The notes: a model not told the origin generated them from the letters alone. Numbered from the stretch's first letter, positions 43,089-52,770 are shown. The stretch is DNA of 64,000 nt from Tepidiforma sp. (GCF_026003995.1 NZ_BPIG01000001.1:693444-757443), one strand, 5' to 3'. Numbers and translations: made by a program.

Positions 43089-43837
43089 CCCAGGTACCTC
43101 TCGACGGCGGCGCGGGCGGTTTCGGTGCCGCGCTGCACGAAGGCATCGACTTCGGCGTCGGTGATATGGGCGATTGTCTCATCGAGCAGTTCGGGGAGCG
43201 AATCGAGGAAGCCATCGAGGGTTTCGCCATCTTCGAGACCGGCGAAGCGGAGGTGGTTGGCGATCATGGCGCGGGCGCGGTCCCAGTCGAGGTTGCGGGC
43301 AGCGACATCGCGGGAGACCTGGCGCCAGCGCTCGAGCGTGTCGGTATCGATGAAGCCGCACTCGATATCGGCGACGGTGCAGCTGAGGGCGCCGCAGATG
43401 GCCGCTTTCAGCTCGGGGTCGGAGCCGTAGCGGCGGTCGAGGTCGAACTGGAGGAGGCGGTCCATCACGTTCGCGCGGATGGCGCCGCCGAGGTGGTCGT
43501 GCCGGAGGAAGTAGGGCCGGTAGACGCCCGTGATGTACTGCTCATCGAGGACGAGGTGGGAGATGTACCCGGCGGCCCAGGCGCGGGTCGCAGCGTTCAG
43601 GCGCTCGGGGGCGGCAAGGTGGCCATAGGCCGCGAGGAACGCGGCCACCGAGTCCTGGTGATTATGTTCGTTCAGGTCGAAGAAGTGCGTGCTGTAGCGG
43701 TCCTGGCGCGTGAGGACGCGGATATCGGGGGAGGTCGCGCCGAGGAGGTAGGGGCCGGAATCCGGCGGCACGTCGGCGTGGCCGAGGTCGAGCGCGACCT
43801 GCCGCGCGATCACCATGTGGAGGGTGATGGGGGGCAT
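43079..43837 (-). CDS. zinc-dependent phospholipase C-like (PF00882-type) protein
   Basis: A 252-aa protein with the His/Asp layout of Zn-dependent phospholipase C/S1-P1 folds: THMVIARQ-type HMV near the N-terminus, YLLGATSPDIRV, HFFDLNEHNHQDS, AAGYISHLVLDEQYI. There is no signal peptide, so it would act inside the cell; the substrate is unknown. It interrupts the his operon between hisG and hisD and has its own -10 (TACCAT) 6 nt before the ATG, implying an internal leaderless promoter. Confidence 0.75.
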   Translation of the reverse strand: MPPITLHMVIARQVALDLGHADVPPDSGPYLLGATSPDIRVLTRQDRYSTHFFDLNEHNHQDSVAAFLAAYGHLAAPERLNAATRAWAAGYISHLVLDEQYITGVYRPYFLRHDHLGGAIRANVMDRLLQFDLDRRYGSDPELKAAICGALSCTVADIECGFIDTDTLERWRQVSRDVAARNLDWDRARAMIANHLRFAGLEDGETLDGFLDSLPELLDETIAHITDAEVDAFVQRGTETARAAVERYLGCA

Positions 43838-43843
43838 GGCCCC

Positions 43844-43849
43844 ATGGTA
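43844..43849 (-). promoter_or_regulatory. -10 box (TACCAT) 6 nt before the phospholipase-like start: leaderless mRNA
   Basis: Minus strand TACCAT-GGGGCC-ATG, in the 44-nt gap after hisG. It would drive the phospholipase-like gene and hisD-hisC-hisB separately from the upstream leader. Confidence 0.45.
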
Positions 43850-43881
43850 GCGAACCGGCGCGGGGGTTGGCCCGCGGCCGG

Positions 43882-44724
43882 CTAGATTCGGGCGCTTTCG
43901 ATGTTGGTGAGGAGGATGCCGCGGCAGCCGATGCTGGAGAGTTCGTCCATGATGCGGTGGGCTTCTTTGCGGCGGACCATGGCTTTGACGGAGTACCAGC
44001 CTTCGCGCTGGAGCTGGGTGATGGTGGGCGATTCGAGACCGGGGGTGATTTCGCAGGCGCGCTGGAGGATGGTGCCGGGGCAGTCGTATTCGACCATCAT
44101 GTAGTCGAGCGCGACGAGCCGGCCTTCGATGCGGCTGCGGAGGACGCGGACGGGCGGCTGGTCGGCGCGCTCGGGGTGGGCATAGAGCGCAGCGTTGGAG
44201 ACGAAGAGGGGCTGCCCGACGATGCGGAGGCCGGCCTGGCGGAGGGTATTGCCGGTGTCGACGACATCCACGACGGCCTCGGCGATGCCGAGCGCCACGG
44301 AAATTTCGACGGCACCCTCGAGCTCGATGAGGCGGAGGTCGCGGCCGGCGAAGTACTGGCGGACGATGTTCGGGAAGGAGGTGGCGATTCGGAGGGCGGC
44401 GACCTCATCGAGCGAGCGGATCGGCGAGGCGGCCGGGACCGCGGCGCAGAGGCGGGAGTCGCCGAAGTTGAGGTCGAGCAGGAGTTCAGGGTGGTGGCCG
44501 CGCTCGGCGGCGAAGTCTTTGCCGGTGATGCCGGCATCGAGGATGCCGTTGGCGACGTAGACGGGGATATCGCCGGGGCGAAGGAAGTAGAACTCGACGT
44601 CGTTTTCGGGGTCGAGCGAGGAGAGCTGGCTGCCGCTCTTACCGACCCGATAGCCGCAGGACGCGAGGAGGTCGAGGGTCGGCTGGAAGAGGACGCCTTT
44701 GTTGGGGAGGGCAACCTTGATCAC
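43882..44724 (-). CDS. hisG: ATP phosphoribosyltransferase (long form)
   Basis: HisG commits ATP and PRPP to histidine synthesis. The 280-aa length and a C-terminal ACT-like regulatory domain (EGWYSVKAMVRRKEAHRIMDELSSIGCRGILLTNIES) mark the long, HisZ-independent form. Catalytic motifs are VALPNKGVLFQP, FLRPGDIPVYVANGILDAGITGKD and the PRPP loop EAVVDVVDTGNTLRQAGL. Feedback inhibition by histidine is expected for the family. ATGA overlap with hisE. Confidence 0.95.
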   Translation of the reverse strand: MIKVALPNKGVLFQPTLDLLASCGYRVGKSGSQLSSLDPENDVEFYFLRPGDIPVYVANGILDAGITGKDFAAERGHHPELLLDLNFGDSRLCAAVPAASPIRSLDEVAALRIATSFPNIVRQYFAGRDLRLIELEGAVEISVALGIAEAVVDVVDTGNTLRQAGLRIVGQPLFVSNAALYAHPERADQPPVRVLRSRIEGRLVALDYMMVEYDCPGTILQRACEITPGLESPTITQLQREGWYSVKAMVRRKEAHRIMDELSSIGCRGILLTNIESARI

Positions 44725-44981
44725 AGCGTGCGGTACACCTCATCGAGCGTGAGGTCGGCGGAGGCCATCATGCAGGCGACGTAGTAGAGCACCTGGGAGA
44801 GCTCTTCGGCGAGGGCTTCGCGCGATTCGTAGCGGGCGGCCATCCACGCCTCGGCGGCCTCTTCGACGAGCTTCTTACCGATGGCGTGGGGGCCGGCAGC
44901 GAGGAGAGCGGCGGTGCCGGAGCCCTCGGGCATGTCGCGCTTGCGCTGCGCGGCGAGCTGGACCATGTCTTCGAAGGTCAC
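44721..44981 (-). CDS. hisE: phosphoribosyl-ATP pyrophosphatase
   Basis: HisE hydrolyses PR-ATP to PR-AMP. The short MazG-like protein (86 aa) has RKRDMPEGSGTAALLAAGPHAIGKKLVEEAAEAWMAARY, the EExxE metal motif, and ELSQVLYYVACMMASADLTLDEVY. I use GTG 44981 because VTFEDMVQ matches the family N-terminus; an in-frame TTG at 44999 is the alternative. TATCGT lies 6 nt before this GTG. HisI is not fused or adjacent. Confidence 0.9.
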   Translation of the reverse strand: MTFEDMVQLAAQRKRDMPEGSGTAALLAAGPHAIGKKLVEEAAEAWMAARYESREALAEELSQVLYYVACMMASADLTLDEVYRTL

Positions 44982-45012
44982 GGGCTCACGATATCCCAAG
45001 GACGCGAACGGA

Positions 45013-45801
45013 TCATGTCGCGGCCGGGCGGACGGTCACATCGGCGGCAGTGACGGTTTCGCGGGCGCCGCCGGGGCGTTCGACGACGAGCCCACCGGCT
45101 TCATCGAGGTCGACGGCGCGGGCGCTGAACCGTTCGCCGCCGACGGGGCTCACGGTCACCTCGCGCCCGAGAATCATGTTCCACTCGCGGTAGCGGGCCA
45201 TGACGTCGGCGAGCGGGGCATCGAGGGCGAGCTCGAGTTCGTTACAGAGGCGGGCGAAGAGCGCTTCGCGGTCGATGGGGCGGCCGGCCGCGGCGGCGAG
45301 CGAGGTGGCGATGCCGCGGAGTTCGGGCTGGGCCGAGGCCGGGTCGAAATTGACGTTGATGCCGATGCCGGGGAAGGCGACCGGACCGCCCTCGCCGAGT
45401 TCGGCGTCGATGAGCATGCCGCACGCCTTGAGGTCGCCGACCCAGACATCGTTGGGCCACTTGATGGCCGCGGACGGAACGACGGAGCGGATGGCGGCAG
45501 CCACGGCGACCGGCACGCGGACCGGGAGGGTGCGGTGGATATCGAGGCTGCAGCGGAGGACGAAGGTGACGTAGACGTTGGCGCCGGCAGGGCTGAAGAA
45601 GGAGCGCCCGCGGCGGCCGCGGCCGGCGGTTTGCTCTTCGGCGAAGACGGCGGTGCCGTGGATGGCACCTTCGGCGGCTTCGCGGCGGGCGAGGTCCATG
45701 GTGGAGCCGACGACGGGGCGGTAGACGAGGGAGCGGCCGACGGCGCGGGTGTGGAGGAGGGACTGGAACCGGGCGAGGTCGAGAGCGGGGAGGTCGGGCA
45801 T
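45013..45801 (-). CDS. birA: biotin--[acetyl-CoA-carboxylase] ligase
   Basis: A 262-aa biotin-protein ligase that activates biotin and attaches it to carboxylase carrier domains. Motifs: YRPVVGSTMDLARREAAEG, FAEEQTAGRGRRGRSFFSPAGANVYVTFVL (biotinyl-AMP loop GRGRRGR), IKWPNDVWVGDLKACGMLID and GIGINVNF. No N-terminal HTH, so it is not a repressor type. It begins 28 nt after a terminator and heads the his gene string, so its expression probably depends on read-through. Confidence 0.93.
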   Translation of the reverse strand: MPDLPALDLARFQSLLHTRAVGRSLVYRPVVGSTMDLARREAAEGAIHGTAVFAEEQTAGRGRRGRSFFSPAGANVYVTFVLRCSLDIHRTLPVRVPVAVAAAIRSVVPSAAIKWPNDVWVGDLKACGMLIDAELGEGGPVAFPGIGINVNFDPASAQPELRGIATSLAAAAGRPIDREALFARLCNELELALDAPLADVMARYREWNMILGREVTVSPVGGERFSARAVDLDEAGGLVVERPGGARETVTAADVTVRPAAT

Positions 45802-45828
45802 GGCGGTTCGCTCGGGCGGTTAGGCGTG

Positions 45829-45855
45829 AAAAGGGCCCCGGCGCTGCCGGGGCCC
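45829..45855 (-). terminator. intrinsic terminator between the leader ORF and birA-his
   Basis: On the minus strand GGGCCCCGGC-AGC-GCCGGGGCCC-TTTT: a perfect 10-bp stem, 3-nt loop and T4 run, the best intrinsic terminator in the window. It lies only 28 nt before birA with no promoter in between, so it is placed like an attenuator. Confidence 0.8.
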
Positions 45856-45909
45856 TGGCGTAGCTAAGACCGAAGTCTCAGGAGGATTGGTGACCCTCAG
45901 ACCGGGGGT

Positions 45910-45969
45910 CTAGGAGGAGGTCACCTCCAGCGCAAAGGTACGGTCGTCGCTACGACTGTGATGATCCAT
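45910..45969 (-). CDS. 19-aa leader ORF with tandem His codons upstream of birA-his
   Basis: [19 protein letters not shown], with a perfect Shine-Dalgarno (AAAGGAGGTGAT, 45985-45974) 4 nt before the ATG. The end of the ORF can pair with downstream sequence (GGTGACC with GGTCACC), enclosing AGACC-CCC-GGTCT. A UUCG hairpin (CTGAGAC-TTCG-GTCTTAG) and the terminator follow. The arrangement matches a peptide-controlled attenuator for histidine genes. The two His codons are few compared with enterobacterial leaders, so the role is inference. Confidence 0.5.
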   Translation of the reverse strand: MDHHSRSDDRTFALEVTSS

Positions 45970-45995
45970 GCGCATCACCTCCTTTCCTGCCGCGC

Positions 45996-46024
45996 AGCAT
46001 GCGCTCCGCGCCGGGGCCTGTCAA
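45996..46024 (-). promoter_or_regulatory. promoter of the leader ORF / birA-his operon
   Basis: Minus-strand TTGACA (46024-46019), 17-nt spacer and CATGCT (46001-45996). The start near 45989 gives a 20-nt leader that is almost entirely the Shine-Dalgarno region of the 19-aa ORF. Confidence 0.6.
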
Positions 46025-46074
46025 GTAGGGAGCGCCCGGTCCGGCGCGGGGGTGCTTCCGCGGAAGGGCCTGCC

Positions 46075-46083
46075 TGCTATTCT
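46075..46083 (+). promoter_or_regulatory. extended -10 promoter of the rpsB operon
   Basis: TGC-TATTCT (46075-46083), an extended -10 that needs no strong -35. It predicts a start near 46090 and a leader of about 70 nt before rpsB. The 360-nt gap between birA and rpsB holds this, the leader ORF, its promoter and the terminator. Confidence 0.4.
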
Positions 46084-46161
46084 GGGATGCGTTGTGTCGA
46101 ACGGCGGCGCTGTGGCCGGCTGGCCGGTCAAATCTATGGCGCCGCAGGATGGAGGCATCCC

Positions 46162-47025
<864 letters not shown>

Positions 47026-47032
47026 GACGCAC

Positions 47033-47542
47033 GTGGCTGCAGTGACGACCGAGATGATCAAGGAGCTCCGGGAGGAAACCGGGGCGGGCGTGATGGACGC
47101 CAAGCGCGCGCTCGAAGAAGCGGGCGGCGACAAGGCGAAGGCGAAGCAGATCCTCCGCGAGCGCGGCATCGCCGCGGCGGCGAAGCGCCAGGACCGGGAG
47201 ACGAGCAACGGCGTGGTCGACGCGTACATCCACGCCGGCGGCCGCATCGGCGTGCTCGTCGAGGTGAACTGCGAGACCGACTTCGTGGCGAACACGGAGG
47301 AGTTCCGCCAGCTGGCGCGGAACATCGCGATGCAGGTCGCGGCGATGAACCCGCAGGTGGTCTCGGCCGACGACCCGGAGCGGGCGAAGTTCGAAGGGCC
47401 GGATGAGGAGGTCGTGCTCCTGGCGCAGCCGTTCATCCGCGACGCCGGCAAGACGATCAAGGACCTCGTGCAGGACGCGATTGCGCGGACGGGCGAGAAC
47501 ATCCGCATCCGGCGGTTCGTCCGGTACGAACTCGGGCGGTAA
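47033..47542 (+). CDS. tsf: elongation factor Ts (short form)
   Basis: EF-Ts recycles EF-Tu-GDP. It has MIKELREETGAGVMDAKRALEEAGGDKAKAKQILRERG (UBA-like N domain) and the core signature VEVNCETDFVANTEEFRQLA. At 169 aa it lacks the second core half of the E. coli protein, like the short EF-Ts of Thermus and Chloroflexi. The start is GTG 47033, 7 nt after rpsB. Confidence 0.95.
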   Translation: MAAVTTEMIKELREETGAGVMDAKRALEEAGGDKAKAKQILRERGIAAAAKRQDRETSNGVVDAYIHAGGRIGVLVEVNCETDFVANTEEFRQLARNIAMQVAAMNPQVVSADDPERAKFEGPDEEVVLLAQPFIRDAGKTIKDLVQDAIARTGENIRIRRFVRYELGR

Positions 47543-48301
<759 letters not shown>

Positions 48302-48318
48302 CCGAACGGAGGGGCGCG

Positions 48319-48882
48319 ATGGCGGACGCAGAGGAGATCCTCCTCGAAGCCGACGAAAAGATGGACCACTCGGTGGAGGCGCTCCGCCGGGAGCTGAACG
48401 GCGTGCGCACCGGGCGGGCGCACCCGAGCCTCATCGAATCGCTGATGGTGGACTACTACGGGGCGCTGACGCCGCTGAAGCAGCTGGGGACGATCAACGC
48501 GCCGGAGCCGCGGCTGCTGACGGTGACGGTTTGGGACCGGAGCGCCGTCTCCGCGATCCAGAAGGCGATCCAGTCGAGCGACCTCGGCCTCAACCCGGCG
48601 ATCGACGGGCAGGTGCTGCGGCTGCCGATCCCGCCGCTGACCGAGCAGCGCCGGAAGGAGCTCGTGAAGCTGGTCCACCACAAGGCGGAAGATGCGCGGG
48701 TGGCCGTCCGGAACGTGCGGCGGCACGCGCACGACGAGCTGCGGAAGCTGGAGAAAGAAGGCGGCATGTCGCAGGACGAGCTGAAGCGGGCGGAGGACGA
48801 GCTGCAGAAGCTGACGGACCGGCACATCGCCACCATCGACGCCGAGAGCAAGAAAAAAGAGGCGGAGCTCCTTGAAGTCTGA
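48319..48882 (+). CDS. frr: ribosome recycling factor
   Basis: A 187-aa protein that splits post-termination ribosomes with EF-G. The three-helix bundle and hinge are recognisable: MDHSVEALRRELNGVRTGRAHPSLIESLMVDYYG, TPLKQLGTINAPEPRLLTV, AIQSSDLGLNPAIDGQVLRLPIPPLTEQRRKELVK. The start is ATG 48319 with GGAGGGGCGCG upstream. Its end overlaps uppS by 11 nt. Confidence 0.96.
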   Translation: MADAEEILLEADEKMDHSVEALRRELNGVRTGRAHPSLIESLMVDYYGALTPLKQLGTINAPEPRLLTVTVWDRSAVSAIQKAIQSSDLGLNPAIDGQVLRLPIPPLTEQRRKELVKLVHHKAEDARVAVRNVRRHAHDELRKLEKEGGMSQDELKRAEDELQKLTDRHIATIDAESKKKEAELLEV

Positions 48883-49678
48883 GGCGGCGAAGCCCGGGGC
48901 CCCATCGCGGCCAGCCGAGTACCTCGGCGACCTGATTTCGCCGATTACGGGCGGGCGCATCCCGCGGCACGTCGCGATCATCATGGACGGCAACGGCCGG
49001 TGGGCGACGCAGCGGGGGCTCCCGCGGGCCGCCGGCCACCGGGCCGGGACGGAGAACATCCGGCGGGTCATCGAGCGGTTCGCGGACCACGGGGTCCAGT
49101 ACCTGACGCTGTACGCCTTCAGCACGGAGAACTGGAACCGCCCGCAGCGGGAGGTCCGGGCGCTCATCCGGCTGCTTCGCTACTTCATCCGGCGGGAGCT
49201 GAACAACCTCCACCGAAACGGGATCCGGCTGCAGATGCTGGGCCACATCGAGACGCTGCCTGAGTGGCTGCAGGAGCAGGTGCGGGACGCCATCGCGCTG
49301 ACCCGGGAGAACGACCGGATGGTGCTGAACATCTGCTTCAGCTACGGCGGCCGCGACGACATCGTCATGGCGATCCGCGGGATGATCGCGGACGGGGTAG
49401 CGGCCGACGACGTCACGGAGGAGCTCGTCGGGCGGTATGTCATGACGGCCGGGATGCCGGACCCGGACCTCGTCATCCGAACTGCAGGCGAACAGCGGAT
49501 TTCGAACTTCCTCCTGTGGCAGTCGGCGTACGCGGAGCTGTACTTCACCGACACGTACTGGCCGGACTTCGGGCGGGAAGACACGGACATCGCGCTGGCA
49601 GAGTACGGGCGGCGGAAGCGGAAGTTCGGCGGGCTGCTCGAGGAGGACCTCGAAGCCTTCCGTGACCGCGGCGACTGA
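48872..49678 (+). CDS. uppS: isoprenyl transferase (undecaprenyl diphosphate synthase)
   Basis: A cis-prenyltransferase making the polyprenyl diphosphate carrier for cell-wall and other glycans. The 268-aa protein has HVAIIMDGNGRWATQRGLPRAAGHRAG, YLTLYAFSTENWNRPQREV, NICFSYGGRDDI, PDPDLVIRTAGEQRISNFLLWQSAYAELYFTDTYWPDFG. The start is TTG 48872 inside the end of frr. The product length is set by the hydrophobic tunnel and cannot be read off. Confidence 0.94.
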   Translation: MKSEAAKPGAPSRPAEYLGDLISPITGGRIPRHVAIIMDGNGRWATQRGLPRAAGHRAGTENIRRVIERFADHGVQYLTLYAFSTENWNRPQREVRALIRLLRYFIRRELNNLHRNGIRLQMLGHIETLPEWLQEQVRDAIALTRENDRMVLNICFSYGGRDDIVMAIRGMIADGVAADDVTEELVGRYVMTAGMPDPDLVIRTAGEQRISNFLLWQSAYAELYFTDTYWPDFGREDTDIALAEYGRRKRKFGGLLEEDLEAFRDRGD

Positions 49679-50495
49679 GCGGGCTGCGGTGTCGAACCTC
49701 CAGCTGCGCCTGCTGACGGCAGCCATCGGCCTGCCGGTGGTGATCGGCCTCGCGTGGCTCGGGGGGTGGCCGTTCGCGCTGGCCCTTGCGGCGATTTCGC
49801 TCCTCGCGTCGATCGAGTTCGTCCACGGCTGGCTCATCCCGAGCAGGCCGGTGGTCGAAGGCGCGCGCCACCTGCCGACCATCGCCATCGCGCCGGTGAC
49901 GGTGGCGGGCGCGCACCTCGACCCGCGGTACATCCTCGTCGGGCTCGGGTTCGCGGCGGTGTTCGCGGCGCTGGGGTACGCGCCGACGAACGCCTTCGGC
50001 CCGCGGAAGCCGTTCCGGGTGTTCGCGTGGTGCACGCTCTACCTCGGGGTGCTGGCTTCGACGCTCGTGCTGGTGCGGGATGCCGAGGGCGGGCGCGACT
50101 GGTTCTTCATCGGCCTGCTGGCGACTTTCGCCACGGACACGGGGGCGTACGCCGTCGGCCGGGCGATTGGGCGGCACCGGATGGCGCCGAGGATCAGCCC
50201 GAAGAAGACGTGGGAAGGCGCGGCGGGCGGCTACGCCGCGGGCCTCGGCGCCGTGCTGGGGCTGAACTGGCTGTTCGATACCGGCGTGCCGGCGGCGACG
50301 GCGCTCCACCTCGCGGTCGCGCTGCCGGTAGCGGCGATGCTCGGCGACCTGTTCGAAAGCTGGATGAAGCGGCGGATGGGCGTGAAGGATGCGAGCGGGC
50401 TGCTGCCCGGCCACGGGGGCTTCATGGACCGGCTGGATTCGGTGCTGTTCGTGTTCCCGCTCGTGTACCTGTTCCTGCGGGTGCGCGTCCTCTGA
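49662..50495 (+). CDS. cdsA: phosphatidate cytidylyltransferase
   Basis: CdsA makes CDP-diacylglycerol, the branch point of phospholipid synthesis. The 277-aa membrane protein has about 7-8 helices and the C-terminal signature ISPKKTWEGAAGGYAAGLGAVLGLNW then LGDLFESWMKRRMGVKDASGLLPGHGGFMDRLDSVLF (CDP-alcohol motif). GTG 49662 overlaps the uppS end by 17 nt. Confidence 0.94.
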   Translation: MTAATERAAVSNLQLRLLTAAIGLPVVIGLAWLGGWPFALALAAISLLASIEFVHGWLIPSRPVVEGARHLPTIAIAPVTVAGAHLDPRYILVGLGFAAVFAALGYAPTNAFGPRKPFRVFAWCTLYLGVLASTLVLVRDAEGGRDWFFIGLLATFATDTGAYAVGRAIGRHRMAPRISPKKTWEGAAGGYAAGLGAVLGLNWLFDTGVPAATALHLAVALPVAAMLGDLFESWMKRRMGVKDASGLLPGHGGFMDRLDSVLFVFPLVYLFLRVRVL

Positions 50496-50538
50496 TAGCC
50501 TGAATCGCGGGGGCGGATTGCCCCGGGGGAGCACGCCG

Positions 50539-51396
50539 ATGAGCAGCGATGCCTTCCAGCACCGCGAGGCGACGGTCAACGGCATCCGGATGCACTACGT
50601 GGAGGCCGGCGAGGGCGAGCCAGTGGTGCTGCTGCACGGGTTCCCGGAGTCGTGGTATTCGTGGCGGCACCAGCTGCGGGCGCTGGCGGGCGCCGGCTAC
50701 CGGGCGATCGCGCCGGACCAGCGGGGCTACAACCTGACCGAAGCGAAAGGCCCGTACGACACCGAGACGCTGCAGGCGGACATTCTCTGCCTGATGGACC
50801 ACCTTGGCATCGAACGCGCCCACGTGGTGGGGCACGACTGGGGCGGGGCGATCGCCTGGCTGCTGGCGATGCAGCACGGGGACCGGCTGCGGAGCCTGAC
50901 GGTTTGCAACCTGCCGCACCCGGCGGTGTTCCGGAAAGGGGTGCGGCGGCCGCGGCAGGCGCTGCGCTCGTGGTACGTGCTGTTCTTCCAGGTGCCGTGG
51001 CTGCCGGAGCGGCTGCTGGCGGCGCAGGGCTACCACCGGCTCGCCCGGATGATGATTCGCGAGTGCCGGCCGGGCACGTTCACGAAGGACGACATCCGGG
51101 AGTTCCTCGCAGGCTGGCGCCGGCAGGGCCTCGGCGGCGGCATCAACTGGTACCGGGCGGTGCTCCGGCACCCGCCGCGCATCCCGGACCCGGTGCCGCT
51201 GGTGACCGTGCCGACGCTGCTCATCTGGGGCGACGAGGACCGCTACCTCGGCCGGGAGCTGACGGAGGGGACGGAGGAGTACGTTGCGAAGCTGCGGGTG
51301 GCGCACCTCCCGGGGGTGAGCCACTGGGTGCAGCAGGAGGCGCCGGACGAGGTGAACCGGCTGCTGCTCGACCACCTGGCGGCGGCTGGCCGGTGA
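50539..51396 (+). CDS. alpha/beta hydrolase, epoxide-hydrolase-like
   Basis: A 285-aa alpha/beta hydrolase: LLHGFPESWYSWRHQLRAL (oxyanion HGFPE), the nucleophile elbow VVGHDWGGAIAWLLAMQH with Asp as in epoxide hydrolases and haloalkane dehalogenases, LLIWGDEDRYLG (acid) and GVSHWVQQEAPDEVN (His). The HGxP motif and cap-domain residues (TWYRAVLRH-like NWYRAVLRHPP with Tyr) favour an epoxide hydrolase; the substrate is unknown. It starts at ATG 50539 with GGGGGAG upstream and follows cdsA by 43 nt. Confidence 0.85.
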   Translation: MSSDAFQHREATVNGIRMHYVEAGEGEPVVLLHGFPESWYSWRHQLRALAGAGYRAIAPDQRGYNLTEAKGPYDTETLQADILCLMDHLGIERAHVVGHDWGGAIAWLLAMQHGDRLRSLTVCNLPHPAVFRKGVRRPRQALRSWYVLFFQVPWLPERLLAAQGYHRLARMMIRECRPGTFTKDDIREFLAGWRRQGLGGGINWYRAVLRHPPRIPDPVPLVTVPTLLIWGDEDRYLGRELTEGTEEYVAKLRVAHLPGVSHWVQQEAPDEVNRLLLDHLAAAGR

Positions 51397-52142
51397 CGAA
51401 GGCGCCGGAACGGCGGAGCCCGTCGCTCGCGGAGATCGAGGAGCAGCTCATCGCGGGGGGCGAGCCGCCGCTGCTGCTCCGGCGCAAGGTCGTGGGCGGC
51501 CTCGTGGCGGCCTTCGTGCTGGCCGTCATCGCCTACTGGGCAACGAGCGAGTACTTCGGCATCTCCTACACCATCGACGAGGAGCCGTTCCGGGAGTGGG
51601 TGGACGGGTTCGGGCTGCTCGGGCCGCTGGTATTCATCGTGATCATGGCGCTCTCGGTGCTGTTCGCACCGGTGCCGAATGCGCCGATTTTCATGGCCGC
51701 CGGGCTCGCCTGGGGGCCGGTGCTGGGAACGGCCTACTGCATGGCGGGCCTCATCCTCGGTTCGGCGATGGCGTTCTGGGTGGCGCGGCGGTTCGGGCGG
51801 CGGCACCTGCCGCGGCTGATCGGGGCGAAAAACGCGGCGCGGGTCGACTCGCTGGTGCTCGAAATGGGCGGGCGAGTGGTCTTCTGGTCGCGGATGATCC
51901 CGGCGGTGAACTTTGACTGGATCAGCTTCGTGGCGGGGATGACGGCGATCCCGTTCCGGGTGTTCATCATCTATTCGGCGCTGGGGATGCTGTTCCCGAC
52001 GGCGATTTCGGTGGTCGCGGGCGACGGGCTGGGGCGGGACTTCCGGATCACGCTGGCGGCGGGCGGGGCGTGGGTGGCGGTCATCGTCATCAGCGCGGTG
52101 GTGTACTGGCGGCGGCGACGGAACGGGTCGCGGCCGGCCTGA
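51393..52142 (+). CDS. TVP38/TMEM64 (VTT/SNARE-associated) family membrane protein
   Basis: A 249-aa membrane protein of the DedA-related VTT family: FGLLGPLVFIVIMALSVLFAPVPNAPIFMAAGLAWGPVLGTAYCMAGLILGSAMAFWVARRFGR and SRMIPAVNFDWISFVAGMTAIPFRVFIIYSALGMLFP. The family is linked to lipid scrambling and transport; the specific role is unknown. The GTG start overlaps the hydrolase stop (GTGA). Confidence 0.88.
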   Translation: MTKAPERRSPSLAEIEEQLIAGGEPPLLLRRKVVGGLVAAFVLAVIAYWATSEYFGISYTIDEEPFREWVDGFGLLGPLVFIVIMALSVLFAPVPNAPIFMAAGLAWGPVLGTAYCMAGLILGSAMAFWVARRFGRRHLPRLIGAKNAARVDSLVLEMGGRVVFWSRMIPAVNFDWISFVAGMTAIPFRVFIIYSALGMLFPTAISVVAGDGLGRDFRITLAAGGAWVAVIVISAVVYWRRRRNGSRPA

Positions 52143-52260
52143 ATCGCGGGGGAACCGGGCAGGGGATTGCGGGGAACGCCGCAGATGGCTCGGGGATTCG
52201 CCTATCTCGGTGCGGCACGGAGCGCGGGAGAATGCCCCTGCACGAGAGGAGGTGTCCCCG

Positions 52261-52770
52261 ATGGAAGCCGCACGGTTCCCTGCCTATCTCCAGCCCATCG
52301 CGCGTGATGACGCGGCGCCGGCGGACGGCGGACGGCGGCGGGCGCGGCGCCTGCTCTCGCGCGTCGACCTGCTGCACCACCTCGATGCGGTGGCTGGGCT
52401 GGCCGGCAGCGCGCCGCTCTCGTTCCTCGCCGTCAGGGTCACCGGGCTCGAAGAGGTCGAACGCGACCGCGGCGACGTCGGCGTGCGGTTCGTGGTGCGA
52501 GGCGTGGGCGAGGCGCTGAACGGACTCTGCCGGGGCACGGATATCGCGGGCGAACTCGGCCCCGCGAGCTTCGGCGTCATCCTGCAGGGGGCGGGGGCAA
52601 CGGCCGCGGCGGCGACCGCGGCGCGGCTGACCCACCACCTGAACCGGCTGGCGTTCCTGCCGCCGTGCTGCAGCGTGCTCGTCGGCGCGGCGACAGGGAC
52701 CGGCATGCACGGGCGACGGCTCGCGTGGGCGGCGCTGGAGACGTTCGAGGCGGAGTGCTGCGGCGGCTAA
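52261..52770 (+). CDS. degenerate GGDEF-domain protein
   Basis: A 169-aa protein with the diguanylate-cyclase fold pattern (LLSRVDLLHHLDAV, SFLAVRVTGLEEVERDRGDVG, FVVRGVGEALNGLCRGTDIAGELGPASFGVIL) but the GGDEF/RLGGDEFAVLL active site reads GELGPASFGVIL. It cannot make c-di-GMP by the known mechanism and may be a sensor, scaffold or relic. It also has four C-terminal cysteines (PPCCS and AECCGG). The start at ATG 52261 has GAGGAGGTGTCCCCG upstream. Its stop overlaps that of the convergent gene. Confidence 0.65.
   Translation: MEAARFPAYLQPIARDDAAPADGGRRRARRLLSRVDLLHHLDAVAGLAGSAPLSFLAVRVTGLEEVERDRGDVGVRFVVRGVGEALNGLCRGTDIAGELGPASFGVILQGAGATAAAATAARLTHHLNRLAFLPPCCSVLVGAATGTGMHGRRLAWAALETFEAECCGG

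Noticed and set aside
45880-45960. Plus-strand mini-ORF after AGGAGGATTG (GTG ACC CTC ... TAG)
   Set aside because: Only seven codons, overlapping the better-supported minus-strand leader ORF; its Shine-Dalgarno-like sequence is explained by the hairpin arms of that leader.
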